From Acridotheres tristis (Eukaryota; Chordata; Aves; Passeriformes; Sturnidae), in NCBI GenBank assembly GCA_037013685.1, contig CM072885.1, positions 68,241,785-68,305,784 of the forward strand: 64,000 nucleotides of DNA, read 5' to 3'. The notes under the pieces were generated by a model that was given only the letters and a program-made list of their open reading frames with translations, had not been told where the DNA came from and made no database searches. The translations under genes were made by a program, and so were the position numbers. Shown here one piece after another: positions 1-13,800 of the stretch (positions are counted from its first letter, which is position 1; every line of letters starts with the position of its first letter).

Positions 1-3000
1 GTGGGTTGGTCTTTGTAGCAAGTAGGAATTCTGCACTCAAACATTATATTGTTTCTGGCCACTTTCAGAAGAGTTGTTCCTTGCAGTTTGTGTGACAGTC
101 TGTACTGTGTCCCAGTTATTCTGAGCTCTGGCACTCCTAGACAGGACACTCAGAGGACAAGCAGCTGCAGCCAAGTCCTTGTAGTTGTCAGTTAGGAGGA
201 AAGAAACTGAGGGAGAGGGGAGAACAATCTTAGAAAAAGAATCAATCCCAAACCTGCTTTCCAGTGTATTAACTATGAAAATAAACTCTAAAATAAAAAC
301 TGCAAGGGCATGTAGCCAATCCAGACACTATATTTTCCTGGCTGGTAAAGCTCATAATGACTGATGGACATGTCAGGATTTACAGTTCCATCTCACAGTA
401 GGCTCACTGCTGTCTCCCCAACTACATCTGATTGTTAAAGTAACTTTTAGATAAGAACTACTATATATACATATAAATAGGTATATTTATTCATGGAATT
501 TTGTATTTGAATGTGGAGCAAGCAACTCCAAAAAGACTTCTGAAGACAGATAAAGCTTCACAAGTCTTGGCTTTGAAAGTGTCTTTCAGCAGGTAGAGAG
601 CTGCAACAGCAGAATGAAGACCCAGAGTTAGAGAAGAACAAGACCAAGATTCCTATCACCTGCAGCCAGGGAGGTTGGAGTTCATCTGAGCAGGAAAAGC
701 ACTGATTGTATTCTCTGGTAGACTAATTAAGAAATACCTTCTGGTTTGCATTAGCAGTGGAACAGACAGCAGAGCACAGCCCTGACACATCAGCACTGCC
801 ATGGACACTCTCTCCCAGTGCCTTGCTGCCATGTTCTGCTTTCAGACAAAGGCATGTGAGACACTCTTGCCTTTTACCCCTTGTAATAGGAAGAATCGAC
901 AGACAAGATACAGCACAGCAAGAAATGTGTGTGCTTTCTCGTTCACTCTTGCATAGACAGCAAGTGCTGGAAAGCTTGAATGCATGAAAAATATGAGCAG
1001 GTTGTTCTTACTTATTCTCAAGCTGCTATATTTTTGTAGCAGCATAAAATCTGACTGATTGTGTGAAATCAAAACTTGCCTAGTTACACCTATGGAAGTT
1101 TGATCAGGAGAATGCTGTTTAAATCCACAATGTTGTGTAAAAGCTGCAAATAGTTGTTAAACTGTTTTTGCTTACTGTGGGACTACTTTTTTTTCCTTGA
1201 TGATAATTGTCAGTATCATCAGCCTGACTACCCAGTTTTACAGCTTTCTATAATTTAATTTATTGCTCAAAAATTTAACCTGATAACTAACACAACTTAC
1301 AGGGGCAAAGAGTTCAAATGAAGGAGATTTGAATAATAAAGAGGTGTGAGATGTGCACAGCACAGGGAGTTTATGTAGGGGTAAGAGACTGAGTGAGTGC
1401 CCTTGCTTTTGAAAGGAAGGGATTGAGGAAACAGGTGAGATTCAAGCTGTGTGCAAACACCCCCCTCAGCTCTGCTGAGGTATCTCATTCCCAAAAGTTC
1501 ATTTTCCCCTTGGTCCAGTTACAGGCTCCTCTCATCAGTATTTGAGTTCTGATCTCCAGCAGTCCCTGCTGTTCCTCTCGTGGTTCCCTACCAACTTTGC
1601 TCCACAGCCCACATAAATGGAAGTTGCCAGTGTCATGGAAAGCACTTCTGGATTTGTTTTGTATAAAAATATTTTAGAACTACTTGTTCTTTTTGAGTGC
1701 TTTAGGAACCCTACCAACCCACTGCAATTCTCTGCCTCACCTACATGATGGGGAAAGGATTTTATTTAAACAGAGGGAGCTAATGACAAAACTCCTTTCC
1801 CTGGTTTGTTTTTTCTGTTACTTTTTTCTGGTCTGGATTTTTCCCAAGGTGAAGAGGGTGAACTCTGGAAATCATTAATCCATGGGATTTGTTCATGGTG
1901 TATAAAAATTTCAAAAATAATTTGCTATATAAAAATGATTTCCTAATTGATTCTGTCAGAAAGGAACTGAGTAAGACAGCTCTGTCAAAATAGCCAGAAT
2001 CTCTTTTAGCTCCTCACGTATATTGTTCTGGTTTCTGAGGAGAAAATTATGAAGGTTAGAGTTAAAACCTTTTTTTTTTTTGGTCTTTAAAACAAACCTA
2101 AAGAATACTGAGCCTGTCCTTGAGCTTTTGTGTGGGGGTCTTCTGAAGAAACCAAGTATCTCTGTGTATCAGTGAACTGAGCTGAACTGAACTGAGGTCA
2201 AGATGTGTCTTTTTGAGAACTTTCTTCTGTTTCCATTTAAAATAATGAAGGGAAGACATCAGTGATAAATTGCTCTGAATTTGGGAAAGCTTTGCACATT
2301 CTGAGCCAAATTCATGCCTCATAAAACTCCATTGCATTCAGTGGTTACAATATTATTGTTGAACCCTTGTGTTTGTTGCCAAACAAACACAAATGGTCTG
2401 AGCAAGAAGGCATAATTCAATTTGCCATGCAAATACTTCCAGACTGTGTCACTCACTATCTTAGTTTATTTTCATATCTCCCAATATAAGATATTTAGCT
2501 ATAGAGGCAAAATATCCTTGTCTGGCAATATCTATAATAAAACCCAGATACAGGGAGGTATACAGAGATTTGTCAGGCCCTTTTGAAATAATTTCTTTTT
2601 AACAAACAGATGTGCTTACACAATCTTTGGCCCCATCTTCTCCTGTGCAATGGTAGTTTGGGAAGTGGATTTTGTTGGGTAGCATAGTTGCAACTGTATG
2701 TAACAAAGTTTGAAAATAATTTTCCACTCTCACATGACAGATGTGGTTCATAGGAGATAAAGGAATACCTGCACTGTGTTTCCCAATGTATTTGTTATGT
2801 CCAGTCTGAAGTTTTGGAGAGGTGTTTGGTGGTGCTTTGGGTTTCTGCTAGGATTTTTGTCAGAATTTCTTCTTCATTTGTGCTGTGCAGGATTTACAAT
2901 GAACACTCACGGTGTGTAGACCAGGCTGGCAAGCTAGATCATTTCTCAAATTACTTAATTCCTTGAAAACTTCCAGATTTATTCCACTTACACTTCTTTG

Positions 3001-6000
3001 TAGCACTTTTAATACAGAAACACTGTCATTTTTACCTCACATTGTTTACTTTGACACCTGAGATTACTTGTCAGTTCTGCTTTATTTTCTTCTTGATGTA
3101 GCTGTACTTCTGGGGAGGTTTTTTTCTCTCAGATATTTAGAGATTTAGGGGTAAGTTAAGAAAAACTACTGAATTATTTGATTGCAAAATGAAGACCACT
3201 TCCCAGCATCACTCTGTCCTTTAGGGTTCTGTGGTGGATGTATACACACAGAGTATGTGCAAGTAAGGTAGTCAGGCTAATAGGGGGCATGACAGCAGTC
3301 CTGCCAGTGCCAAATGTACATGTGGCACTTTATATTGCCCTTATTGTGTCAAAAAATGCTATTTTCTCCCTTTTTTTGAACGATAAGTGCTGTTGATCCA
3401 TGATCAACCTCCACATTGATGCATTATTCTGACAAGTAAGGCAAGTTGTGTAAGGAGATAACTTTTACAAGGTCGACTGATGCAGTTGCAAATGGCAGCT
3501 GCAGGTTTTTAAAGTAGAAATTTAGAAGGTATTCTCTGAAATTAGTAAAGTTAATTACTTGGTTCTGAAAAAGAAAAGTGGTTGCTTCCTTCAGAAAAAA
3601 AGGGATTGTTAGCAGGGAGAAAGGTCAGGTCATTAACCCTTCTGCCTGGAGAAGGCATAATTTAAAGCTGGTGGTTGTGGTGAATTGCACATTGATTAAA
3701 CTCATTCTTTATTCTGCAGATGTCTGTGGATATTTGTTAGTTTTCTTTTCCAAATAACCATCTATGTGGTTTTTTGCACATTTCCACTAGACACTGCTGT
3801 GTATGTAGGTATTTAAATGCAGAGACTAGCATATAAGACTTGAAATTCAGTTACTCATATTTCAGTTGACCATTGTCCAGCAATAGTAAGACTACCATTG
3901 AAGAAGCAGTGTCATTTCATTCTAAAGCTCTTTTGCCCCAGTGACTTGTAAAAATACAGTTAAATTCACATTTGTCATAGTCAAACTTTTTTTTTTTAAT
4001 GTACGAAATCTCAAAAAAATTTCAAGTTGAATTTGGAATATGTTCACAAATATCTTTATTAGTGGGTTGAGTTGGTTTGGGTTTGCATGAGAGATTTGTC
4101 AGGCATTTCACATTTCTGCCTCAGAGTTGTAGTGGTTGCCTTTTTTAGGGAAACCCTGTCCAACTTGGCTGGCCATTAGCAATATTCTGACGTTGAGGGT
4201 ACATTAAGCAGACTTCATTCCATGCATTGATGAGGATGGCCTAAACCTATCAGGGCAATTAATGAATGAGAGCTGCTTTAGAAGATATTCCTGGGTTTGC
4301 TCTGTTTACCCACTGTTTTCCTAGAAAGCTCAGCAGCTCGGAGCTGATCATGAGAACACGATGTGGGTTATGAACCCAGCACTGCCCTGCTTTTCCACTT
4401 AGCAAATGCTCTTACACCCTCTTGAGATAAGGCAGGGGCAGCTCTGCTGTGTGGGAAGCACAGCACCTCTTGCTAAGTGGCCAGTTCAAATTAGATATGG
4501 CAGGAACGCTGATATAAGGGCACTTCCTACTTGACTGGCAGCGTTTAATGGATCCCAAGTGAGGGGAATGATTGCTCTGTGAACAGCTTTGGGAGGGCTG
4601 CTGGTTAAGAACTTTCACACGCCTCGTTTGGCCTTTTTCCAGCTCGAGGTAAAAGGGGGAAGGGTGCAGGAGGAATGTGCTTCGAAAGGGGGTTTATCCC
4701 TGAGCAGTCAGATTCAACTGTTGTATGAAAATCTTCCAGTCTTACTTGCTAGATAGCTCTGCTTTCTCTTCATCAAGGAGGGTTTCTGTTCACAAGGAAT
4801 AGCCAGGAAGGTTATCCAGACAGGTTCATTTCAGACTGGAGTCTGAATCTGATGGGTATCAAAGAGACTCTAGTGTCTGAAAAGAATACAAGGCAGCTAC
4901 TACATTGATTGGACTAGTTATTATCTAGTTAGTTATTAGACATTGACTATTACATTTTTATAGAGCAGTAATTTCTTAAGTTGTGATAATCCATCATTTT
5001 ATCCTCTGTGGGCAAACTAAATAGTAAGAAAAATAGGAAAGACATCCAATAAATTAGAAGCATCACTGGTTTTCACCTGCACAGGCAATACACTTTCAGA
5101 TCATAATCTTGGTAGCAGATATAAATTGGGGTACATAGTGCAAATTCAGTAAATAACCAAAGCTGATGATACAATTGGCTAAAGACAGTTTTGCTTGGTG
5201 ATGGAAGTGAAATGTAGCTGTGTTGATTCTATTAAAACATCTCTTGCTATTGCCCTGTACACAGGACAGCATAGTATTCTGCCCTGCTGCAGTTTGCAGT
5301 CACCCATTCACACACAGGTGGAATTTCTGTGCATCAGTTTCTGCCCATTGCCTCTTGTTCTATTTCCTTGTACCACCAAAACCCTGGCTCCATCCTCTGG
5401 CACCCTTCCTTCAGATTCTCAGACATTGGTAAGGTCTCCTTCTCAAGGGTGAACAGGCCCAGCTCCCTCAGCCTGTCCTGCCAAGAGAGATGCTCCAGTC
5501 CCTTCATCAACTTTGTTGCTCTTTGCTGGTCCCTCTCCAGGAGCTCCAAGTCCCTTGTCTTGAGGAGCCCAGAACTGGACACAGCACTCCAGGTCTGGCC
5601 TCACCAGGGCAGAGCAGAGGGGCAGGATCACTTCCCTTGACCTGCTGTAAATGCTTTTCCTAATCCACCCCAGGATACTCTTGGCCACAAGGACACAGTG
5701 CTGGCTCATGGGCAGCTTGTTGTCCACCAGGAGCTCCAGGTCCTTCTCTACAGAGCTGCTTCCCAGCAGGTCAGCCCCAGCCTGTGATGGTTCATGGGGT
5801 TATTCTTCCCCAGGTACAGGACCTGACTTTGCTTTATTTCAGACACTTCTTCCTTGCCCATCTCTCCAACCTCTCAAGGTCCCTCTGAATGCCCACACAG
5901 CTCTCTAGCATATTGGCCTCTCCTGCCAGCTTTGTGCCATCAGTGAGCTTGCTGAGGAGGCATCTGCCCCTTCATCCAAGTCATTGATTAACAAGTTAAA

Positions 6001-7629
6001 CAACACCAGGGCCAGTACTGACCCTTGGAGAATACCACTGGTGACAGGCCTCCAACTAGACCCAGTGCCACTCACTGCAGCCCTCTGGGATCTGCCCTTC
6101 AGCCAGTTCTCCATCCACCTCCTTTTCCACTCATCCCATCCTGACAGAACAAAGCATTATTTTTAGATGGATTGCCCCAAGGCTGCACAGGTTTTTACTA
6201 AAGCCCATGAGCTCACTCTCTCTCTCTTGCAGGTTTCCTGCCTGTCTCCTCTTCTTTGGCTGCCTGTGGCTGTGGCAGCACCCTGATGTGCTGGTGTGGG
6301 ACGCAGAGCCTGACATTAGTCAGCTGCTTAGCCATGCCTCTCAGATCCTCACACTCCTTAGAAACTAATGCATGTAAAACAGTGTTAGAAACAAAATAAG
6401 TGAGCCCTGACAGCCTTATTAAAAGGGGTCGAAGCCAGAGTCTTTGTTGAAAGTAATGCCAGCACCATGTTGTGTTGACTCAGAGATTATCTCACTCCTT
6501 ATTCATTAGCAGGGTCAGAGGTGTCCTATTGGAAAGATATCCCCAGCCCACTAACAAACAGCAGGTGCAGCCTCTGCCTGGGAACACGAAGAGAAGTTGC
6601 CAGAACTTTGGCAAGGCTTCCCAGCTCTCCCTGCCCAGCACCTCATTTTATGGAAAGGAGGCCCTAAGCCCAGTTCTTCCCTAATTATTCATCAGCTGCA
6701 AACCTTAGAGGTTTGCATTACTGTGGTTTCAAATATGTACCCACAAACATCTAGAACAATGAAGCAGTATTCTTGTGGAAGGTCATGGCAAAGGATGCCC
6801 TGTAGAGGCACATGCACTTGCACTCTATATTTTTGTTAAAAAATGAGAAATGGTTCTTCAGATACTTTTTATGGGATCTGGATGACTCTAGTTTGGATTG
6901 CATTGAGGAGAGATGATTAGATTCAGATTAGGTAAAGTAAAATGAAATAGTGCTTTATTAATCCTTTTATATCAGTTTTTTAGTTTGTTATATAGAATCT
7001 GGCATGTTTCGTAAAAGCCATTGCCTTTTCAAAAACTGTAGAAGACTATACCTTAACTATGTAAAACCTTATAAAAACTGAAATGGTAACCTTTTGGTGG
7101 AGATATGTCTCTGTCCAATCTCTACAATAGAGATGCATTTGTCTTAGAATTGTTGTGTTTTGGCATAATTTGAAACTATTCTCTTTAGACCATGTTTATT
7201 GCATACTTAATTTAAAATGAAATGTTTGTTGGCAAAACGAGCTAAAAATCTATATTGACATTGCCTTTTGGACAAGTTGTGGACAGACACCTTTTATCAG
7301 AAAAATCCCTTTTTTAAAAACAGTTAAACTGAAGTACTGTTGGATAATCAGTAGAGTTAATGCATTCAGTTTAATATTGTTTTATTTTTCACCCATATCA
7401 TCATGATTTCCCGATCTAATCACACAGCTGTCATCACTGCACCCTTTCACCAGTGTCCTTGGTTTCTTTCTGGGTGGTTGGTACGTTATGGACAGAAGTA
7501 TGAAGGAAAGAGTGTTCAGGTTTCTTCCCACTGTGAAGCTGGACAAGATTGTAACTTGGAGGCTGATCTTTGCCTTCATCACTGCTTGGGTCTCAGGCTG
7601 TTCTCACTGTCTCTGCTCTCTTATTTCAG
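1..7629 (+). other. ERC1: ERC1 intron (3' part), upstream of the penultimate coding exon
   Basis: This AT-rich noncoding stretch ends in a polypyrimidine tract and the AG acceptor at 7628-7629, so it is the 3' part of an intron whose start lies before the window. Apart from the CR1 fragment at about 5,315-6,130 I see no exon. ERC genes have an alternative short terminal exon encoding a GIWA tail that binds the RIM PDZ domain. I looked for a sequence encoding GIWA plus stop and found none here, so that exon probably lies further upstream, though an eye search can miss a short exon. A small GAACTGA-type direct repeat is present near 2,173-2,197. Confidence 0.75.
5315..6130 (-). mobile_element. 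CR1 LINE fragment (reverse transcriptase C-terminal half), degraded
   Basis: Read on the minus strand, the segment starts with a reverse-transcriptase block (SGILQGSVLALVLFNLLIND, near 5,985-6,050), the CR1 version of the usual GVPQGSVLGP/LFN..INDL region. It continues with VLVDNKLPMSQ-like and [18 protein letters not shown] blocks (about 5,590-5,720) and then [18 protein letters not shown] (about 5,500-5,550). These follow the normal order of CR1 ORF2. Frameshifts break the reading frame, so it is not functional. The upstream part of the element is missing, as is usual for CR1 5' truncation. Unusually, the 3' UTR and terminal octamer repeats are also missing: homology stops near 5,315. It lies in an ERC1 intron, antisense to the gene. 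Confidence 0.9.
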
Positions 7630-7818
7630 ATCATTCAGCCCCTCTTAGAACTTGACCAGAACCGCAGCAAGTTGAAGTTGTACATTGGCCATCTGACAGC
7701 CCTGTGCCACGACCGCGACCCCCTGATCCTGCGTGGGCTCACCCCGCCTGCCTCCTACCACCTGGATGATGACCAGGCAGCCTGGGAGAAGGAGCTGCAC
7801 AACATGACCCAGGAGCAG
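7630..7818 (+). CDS. ERC1: ERC1 (ELKS) penultimate coding exon, 63 codons
   Basis: The exon encodes 63 residues from IIQPLLELDQNRSKLKLYIG, through CHDRDPLILRGLTPPASY, to NMTQEQ. These blocks match my memory of the long C-terminal isoform of ERC1, a coiled-coil scaffold that binds RAB6, liprin-alpha and LL5-beta at cortical exocytosis and microtubule-capture sites; in neurons the ERC family acts at the active zone. The acceptor is a pyrimidine tract ending TTATTTCAG at 7629 and the donor is CAG|GTGAGT at 7819. Both boundaries are phase 0 and the frame continues into 18372. It follows a codon for the ...SPDQ segment upstream of the window. The most distinctive part, residues 1-43, is almost unchanged from the human sequence as I remember it. 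ERC2 is the alternative; the downstream context does not settle it fully. Confidence 0.88.
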
Positions 7819-10800
7819 GTGAGTTGGTGGGCTCCAGTTCTCAACAAGGACCTGAACTTGCTGATTTAGGCTTTACTGATGTGCCAAACCAAAATGTGGT
7901 GAAACCGTGTTGTGAGTGGTGAAAGCAGGTAGCAAAGATGAGCTCTTCAGCTGATAAAGGGAGTCAATAATTTTTCTAAATCATTGACATTTATTATTTA
8001 TTATGGAATTTTATCTGCTCTTTTATCTGTACTTGGAGCTATTCATCTCCACACTCATGGGAAATCAAATGGTAAGATACCACTTTTGCCATGTTTTAAC
8101 TATTAACAAATTTTAGCTGCTCTCCATAATTCAATGTAGTCATCAAGATCTTAAATCTTACTTTAATTATATAAAGCATTTATATTTTAATCAACGTTTT
8201 TATGAGTCTCTTTATATAAATGAATGCAGTGTCCTTACCTGCTGTTACAGAATAGTCTGTAATTTCTACTTCTTACCCACCTTACCTGCATACCTGAATC
8301 AAGATTGGACTCAGGGTGCTGGATGTGATACACCCATGCTTAAATACACACACACAGTGACTTCAGAAACCCAACTGTGTATTTCCAGGAGTTCTGGAAT
8401 ATAGAACTGAAAGGGTTTAATAAGAGTTTGTCAGATGAAGTCTCCACAAGGGGCTGTCAATCTAATTATAAATCATCTACTGAAATAATCTTCCTTTCCC
8501 CCAGGTCTGGTAATATCTTGCCTTCCTTAATCCCTTCATTGGCAGTTTTTTATCTCTTGTTTCTGGACTATAATTCACCATTCCTCACAACCTTTTTTCT
8601 AACTCGTTCTTATTTCTCTTTTCAATTTTTTTTACTTTATTATTCTAGTCCTATATTACTGAGTGCCTTTTTTTTTTCAAATTAAGCTGCTACAAGGAAA
8701 TTGTACCAGAACTAAATGTGACTAATTTTGTCTTTTTAACCCTGACTTTGGGTTATAATGCTAAGTCTTTCACTATTCACTTTCATATGTTTTATACCAA
8801 ACTCTATCCAGTGTACACACAATCTAATGTAAGGCCTATACAGTTAAAAGGGGATTTGTGGGTCAGTGAACATATCTTGAGCTTATCTTGAACACTTCAG
8901 CTCTGGTTTTCTTCCTTTGTGATTTTAAAACTAATTTCCTTGAACTTTCAACTCAAGACTGAATTTTGTTTCAAAAATTGGAGAGAGCAGCCAAATTGCA
9001 AGAAACAACAGAAGCATGTCTGAAAATTCAGGAAGAGCAGACCTCTGGAGATAAATATGCCTGTAACAGGGCCGAGATGGTACAAGGCTGTCATGCTCTC
9101 TTTCTGTGCCTGTCTTCATACATTTATTGATTCACCATGTGCTGTATGCCTCCCTCAATATCTACATTTGCCTCTATAGGCATGACACATTCCTTTTCCC
9201 TTCAGAGCCTCCTGGCTTCTGTAATCACTGAGACAGGATTAAAATTTCTTCGGTTTTATGCATGCCATCCTCCTCTATTAAAGCCTTACAGTTCCTGTGG
9301 TATCAGTCAAAAAACCACCTTGTCTGTCAGATTGGGATGAAGCAGTGGGTGACAAAACCTGTAGCACGTTATGGGAGGCACCTCTGAAAATGAGAGTGAA
9401 TATGGGCAAAGCTTGGATATCACTGAAATGAATTGCCTCATTAATTATAGCTGTGGTGGTCTTCATGTGTAATGAGGATCTGTGGGGACAGGTGGTGTTT
9501 GCTATTTGATCAAGACATGTGGGTAAAGAAAATAGGAAAGGCTTTCTTTGTCACGTTCTTCTGAATAGTAAGCCCAAAAATAATATTTCCCATTAAAACT
9601 TTGCTAGTCCATTAGCAACATTTACGGGTTACACAGTAAAGAAAGCATTGTGAGAAATTGTGAGAAAAGAGAATTACCTAAGTTTTTCTGGAAAGAGAAA
9701 AGAATTCTTTTTCTATCCTCTCACATTATTGTCTTAATTCTGCACTGCTGTCACTGCAGTTGTTTAAAGTTATTTGCCATTCAAGATTCCCAAGCATAAA
9801 TAATGTCAGCTAAAATAAAATGTAGCTGTCTCTTCTGCTTTCCCAGACTCACTCAGATGGTATTTAAGAAGCTTCAGTTGCAAAAGACAAACTAATGATA
9901 TATTTCAATTTACAAAGCAGACTTTTCATCTAAGCCATGGAGCTTTTCTGTTTCTAGCTGCAGAGTTTCCTTTGTGCTTAAAGTATTCCCATGGGGGGTG
10001 GGAATCAGTTCTCCAGATTTGCAGAAGCCCATCACAGAATACCCGTTTTGCATCTTTGGAATTTTAATGAGTTTTGTAAATTACTTCAAATCCAGTGCAT
10101 TAAATTCACTCCTGTCCCTTCTAATATGATCTTCTGTAGATAATGCTTTACAAGCCTCAGTGGGAAAAAATTAATCCCCTTGAATGTTAAGAAGTGCTAA
10201 CATGATTAGGGAGGATACATTTAACCAACACCAATAATATTTAAGCATGATGCCAACGTAGCCACTTCTCACCAATGAGATTACCTAGTTTGGTTTGGTT
10301 GTTTGGGGTTTTTTTTATAAATAGTTAAGAATTCATTTTCGTACTGCTGCTTTTGGAACTGTTATTTCCCACTGCAGCAACTTTTACTGACAAAGGTTGG
10401 TTTGCTGTGTTTCATTATAGCCAATATACCTGGTAGGTCTTTCATACCTGCTGGGGAGGCTCAGGTACAAACAACAGGAGTTTTCTGTGGCTTCTTTTGG
10501 TAGATGTAGCTGGTATATGAAGTAAATTTAACCTTTTCACTCTTCCAGTGCATCCATGGTGACCCACAGAAACTAATGTACAAATAATTGTTGGAAAAGT
10601 ATCTGCCAGCATCAACACCATGGATCTAAGGGGAATTTGTTGCCACATAAATAATTTTGTAGTCTCAAAGTTTGACTAATAATTGGGCCCTCTTATCTAT
10701 AATGGTGTCTTGACACTACCATTAAATTCAGTGATAGTCCTTAGTGACTTCAACTGATTACAGAATATGGTGAGTTGGAAAGGACCCACAAGATTATAGA

Positions 10801-13800
10801 GTCCAACTCATTCCTGCACAAGATACTCCCAAGTATCACAGCAGGTGCCTGAGAGCATTATCCAAACACTTCTTGAACTCTGCCAGGCTTGGGGCTGTGA
10901 CCACATCCCTGGGGAAGGTTGATTGTAATCAAGCTGTGGGGCCAAGATGCTTTATCATTCCTTGTTGGCATTTTATCAAATATATTTGTAAGGCTGAATT
11001 ATTGTAGTAAAATTTTGGTCCATTTGTAATGAAGAACTGAAGCCAGTACTTAGGAGTATATGGTGTCTCAAAATCTAATCTAAGATAATATACTAGACTA
11101 AGTTATGGACAGTAAAGCATCTAAAGTGCTCAGAACTGTCATTAAATTATTCCTGTGGTGGAAAATGTCCCTTTGAGTCAGTGCTGACCCAGTGTCCCCA
11201 AATAAGCTACCCAGTACTGTTTCTGGAACTGTTCAGTTCATCCTTCAACCAGTACATGTCCTATTTGACTTTTCTTATTAAAAAAAAAAAGAAGTTACCA
11301 GAAGAGGAATCTTCCAAGTCTTGACATTTAAGAAATAAAAATTCCTTTCATTCATTATAAATAATTGCATTATCCTAGCAGTTTCTATGAAATACCATAT
11401 TTTCTTTCACTTTGTCCTAGAGGTATCATTATGTTAATATCCTTGAGCTCTGTAGAACAACTGCTCCATTTCACATTTCAGACAGTTGCCTCTAAGTGCA
11501 GGATTTTAGTCCTCTATGAAAGGAAATGGCATTAAGAACATAATTATATGGTCTACACTTTTACTTATAGTTTGGGTTTTGTTTTGCTCTTACCTGTACA
11601 AAAGAAAAGAATGGAGTAGAAACTGGAATTTGCTGAAAATCCTCGCTTCAGTGTGTCAGAGGTGGTGCACTGCACTGGGGTTGAGAGGCAGCAGTGTGAG
11701 AAAATAAAAAGAGCCAATGAAACAGAGCAACCAGATATTAGAAGTAGGTTCTATCTGGTGTTTAATCTATCATAGCAGTGATAGATTTGTTAATAGCTTA
11801 AGGACTATTAGCAGTGTTTCTTAGCACCTCAAATCCAGCTGTAAATGTGTAGAACCTCGTATGACAGAGAATTTCTTATTTTTAATAGGTCCTGCAGTGA
11901 TATTTAGAAAAAATACTTCTACCAACAGAAGATCTGTACAATTAAAATAATTTTCTCAACCCTACGAGTAGGAGGCATTTTTTCCTCTGGCTCCTTGCCA
12001 TCAGAAGCTCTTTCCAGCCATGTCCAGCATGTCCTGGCTTCCTCAGGCTGCTGGGGGTCCTGCCAGTTTCTTCTGGCTCCCAAGCACCAGTTTGTTCCCT
12101 GCACACTCATCCTCTCCCTCCTTCCCCAGAAGTGTTTCTGGCAGCGTTTGCATTGTGACCTGGCATCAGCAGCAGTCTTGGAGACCTGGGCCAGGTGCAG
12201 TTCCATCAGAGGCTGCTTTGCTGTGAGTGACAGAGAGAGGGACTTGTGGAAAATCTTAATAATCATCAAAGAGCCTTTGTTGTGCCAGGAAGGTTATCTT
12301 CCCTCCCCCTGTGCACCAGCTTCGGCCAGAGCTTCAGCCAAAGCACCTTCTAGGGATTCCTGCCTGCTGATCCTCTCCCAAGAAATCAGGAATGCCTTTT
12401 CTGCTCAGCTGCCCGAGGCAGAGGAAGGAAAAAGGTGATAATGTCACTTTGCTGCAGCAGTCACAACATGCTGTGTCAGCTAAAGAGTCGTGGCTTGGTT
12501 CCAAGGAGCAACATTTACCTTGCACTTAATTCACATTTCAGTCTCCACAGAGCAATGCTAAGCTTTTTGTATGAAAGGACACCAAACCTCATACCTGTGA
12601 CTGACAAATTTCATATTAAAATTGCGTATTTGATTGCTAAATTCTGAAAATATTCAACACATATTTTGATTTGTTATACAAACAATATTGCAAGTGGGAT
12701 AAACTACTCTAAATTACAAATAACCATTTTATAAACATCCTGTGTACTTCTTTGTTCAGATTCTGCTTGTGTTCTTCTGTGTCATCTATGAGGAATTACC
12801 CAATTTACTTAGTTTCTGTAAAGAAATTACTCTGCTATAATTTGCATTTAGTCATTCTAAATTACTCTATTACTTCAGAGTTAACCCTTGTCTTCCTTCT
12901 CTGACTGCTCTTCTATTAGCTTGTTATCTTCCCCCACTTGATTTATGTAATTTATTTTTAATTTGTAATCTTATGGGAATGCATAATGTATTTTAAAGTT
13001 AAACAGTCCGCTTCTGGTCTCTGTTAGAAATTAGAAGTAATAATTGCAACAATTTATATCCTTCTTCATGTGCAAATCTATTTCCTGAGTTTGGTTGAGA
13101 AAGCAATGGGTATGGGAACTCTCTAAAATTGTTACATTTTAAAGTATTTTAAGCTTTTATATTTAATGGTTTGGGTGAGGATGAGAACAGTGTCATATTT
13201 CTTAAATACTGGTTAAAATCACAAACGTTATCTCTAAGTTAGCCATGCCCATAATGCTGTGACATCATTCATTTTTGTCAACGAAATTGCTAATATTAAT
13301 TAAAATACATACAATCAATCAGGAACATTAGCAATTCCTGACTTGAAATGAGATATAAAAGGAAAAACACTGATTTCAGGACATCATCAAGCTTTTTGTG
13401 TGTGTGTGGTGTGAGAAAATGAGAGGGGTGTCACTTGAAGCAGTCCCTACAAGCAGAAGATACAACTCCAAGCTGTTCTCTTGTTTTCTCGAGGGCAGCT
13501 CACCTCTCCTCGTGTTTTGCTCTTAGCAGTAAATTCTCTTACTCTGGGCCTTGCTCAGACACTGTGGTCCTTGTGGCAGCTTTGTGAGCATCTCCTGGTG
13601 CTGAGCTGTGGATTCTGCTTGGATTCATATCTCTTTTCAAGTTAGGAATAGTTAGTGTTAATGATGGGTAGTATAGATTTGGATTAAAATTAGCCATTCC
13701 ATATACAAATAAAAATGGGCAATGTTACAGCATTCTGGCTATTTAAAAAGACAAGACTGTTTCATTTGAAATTTTATTTTAATTTTTAAATGCATGCTTT

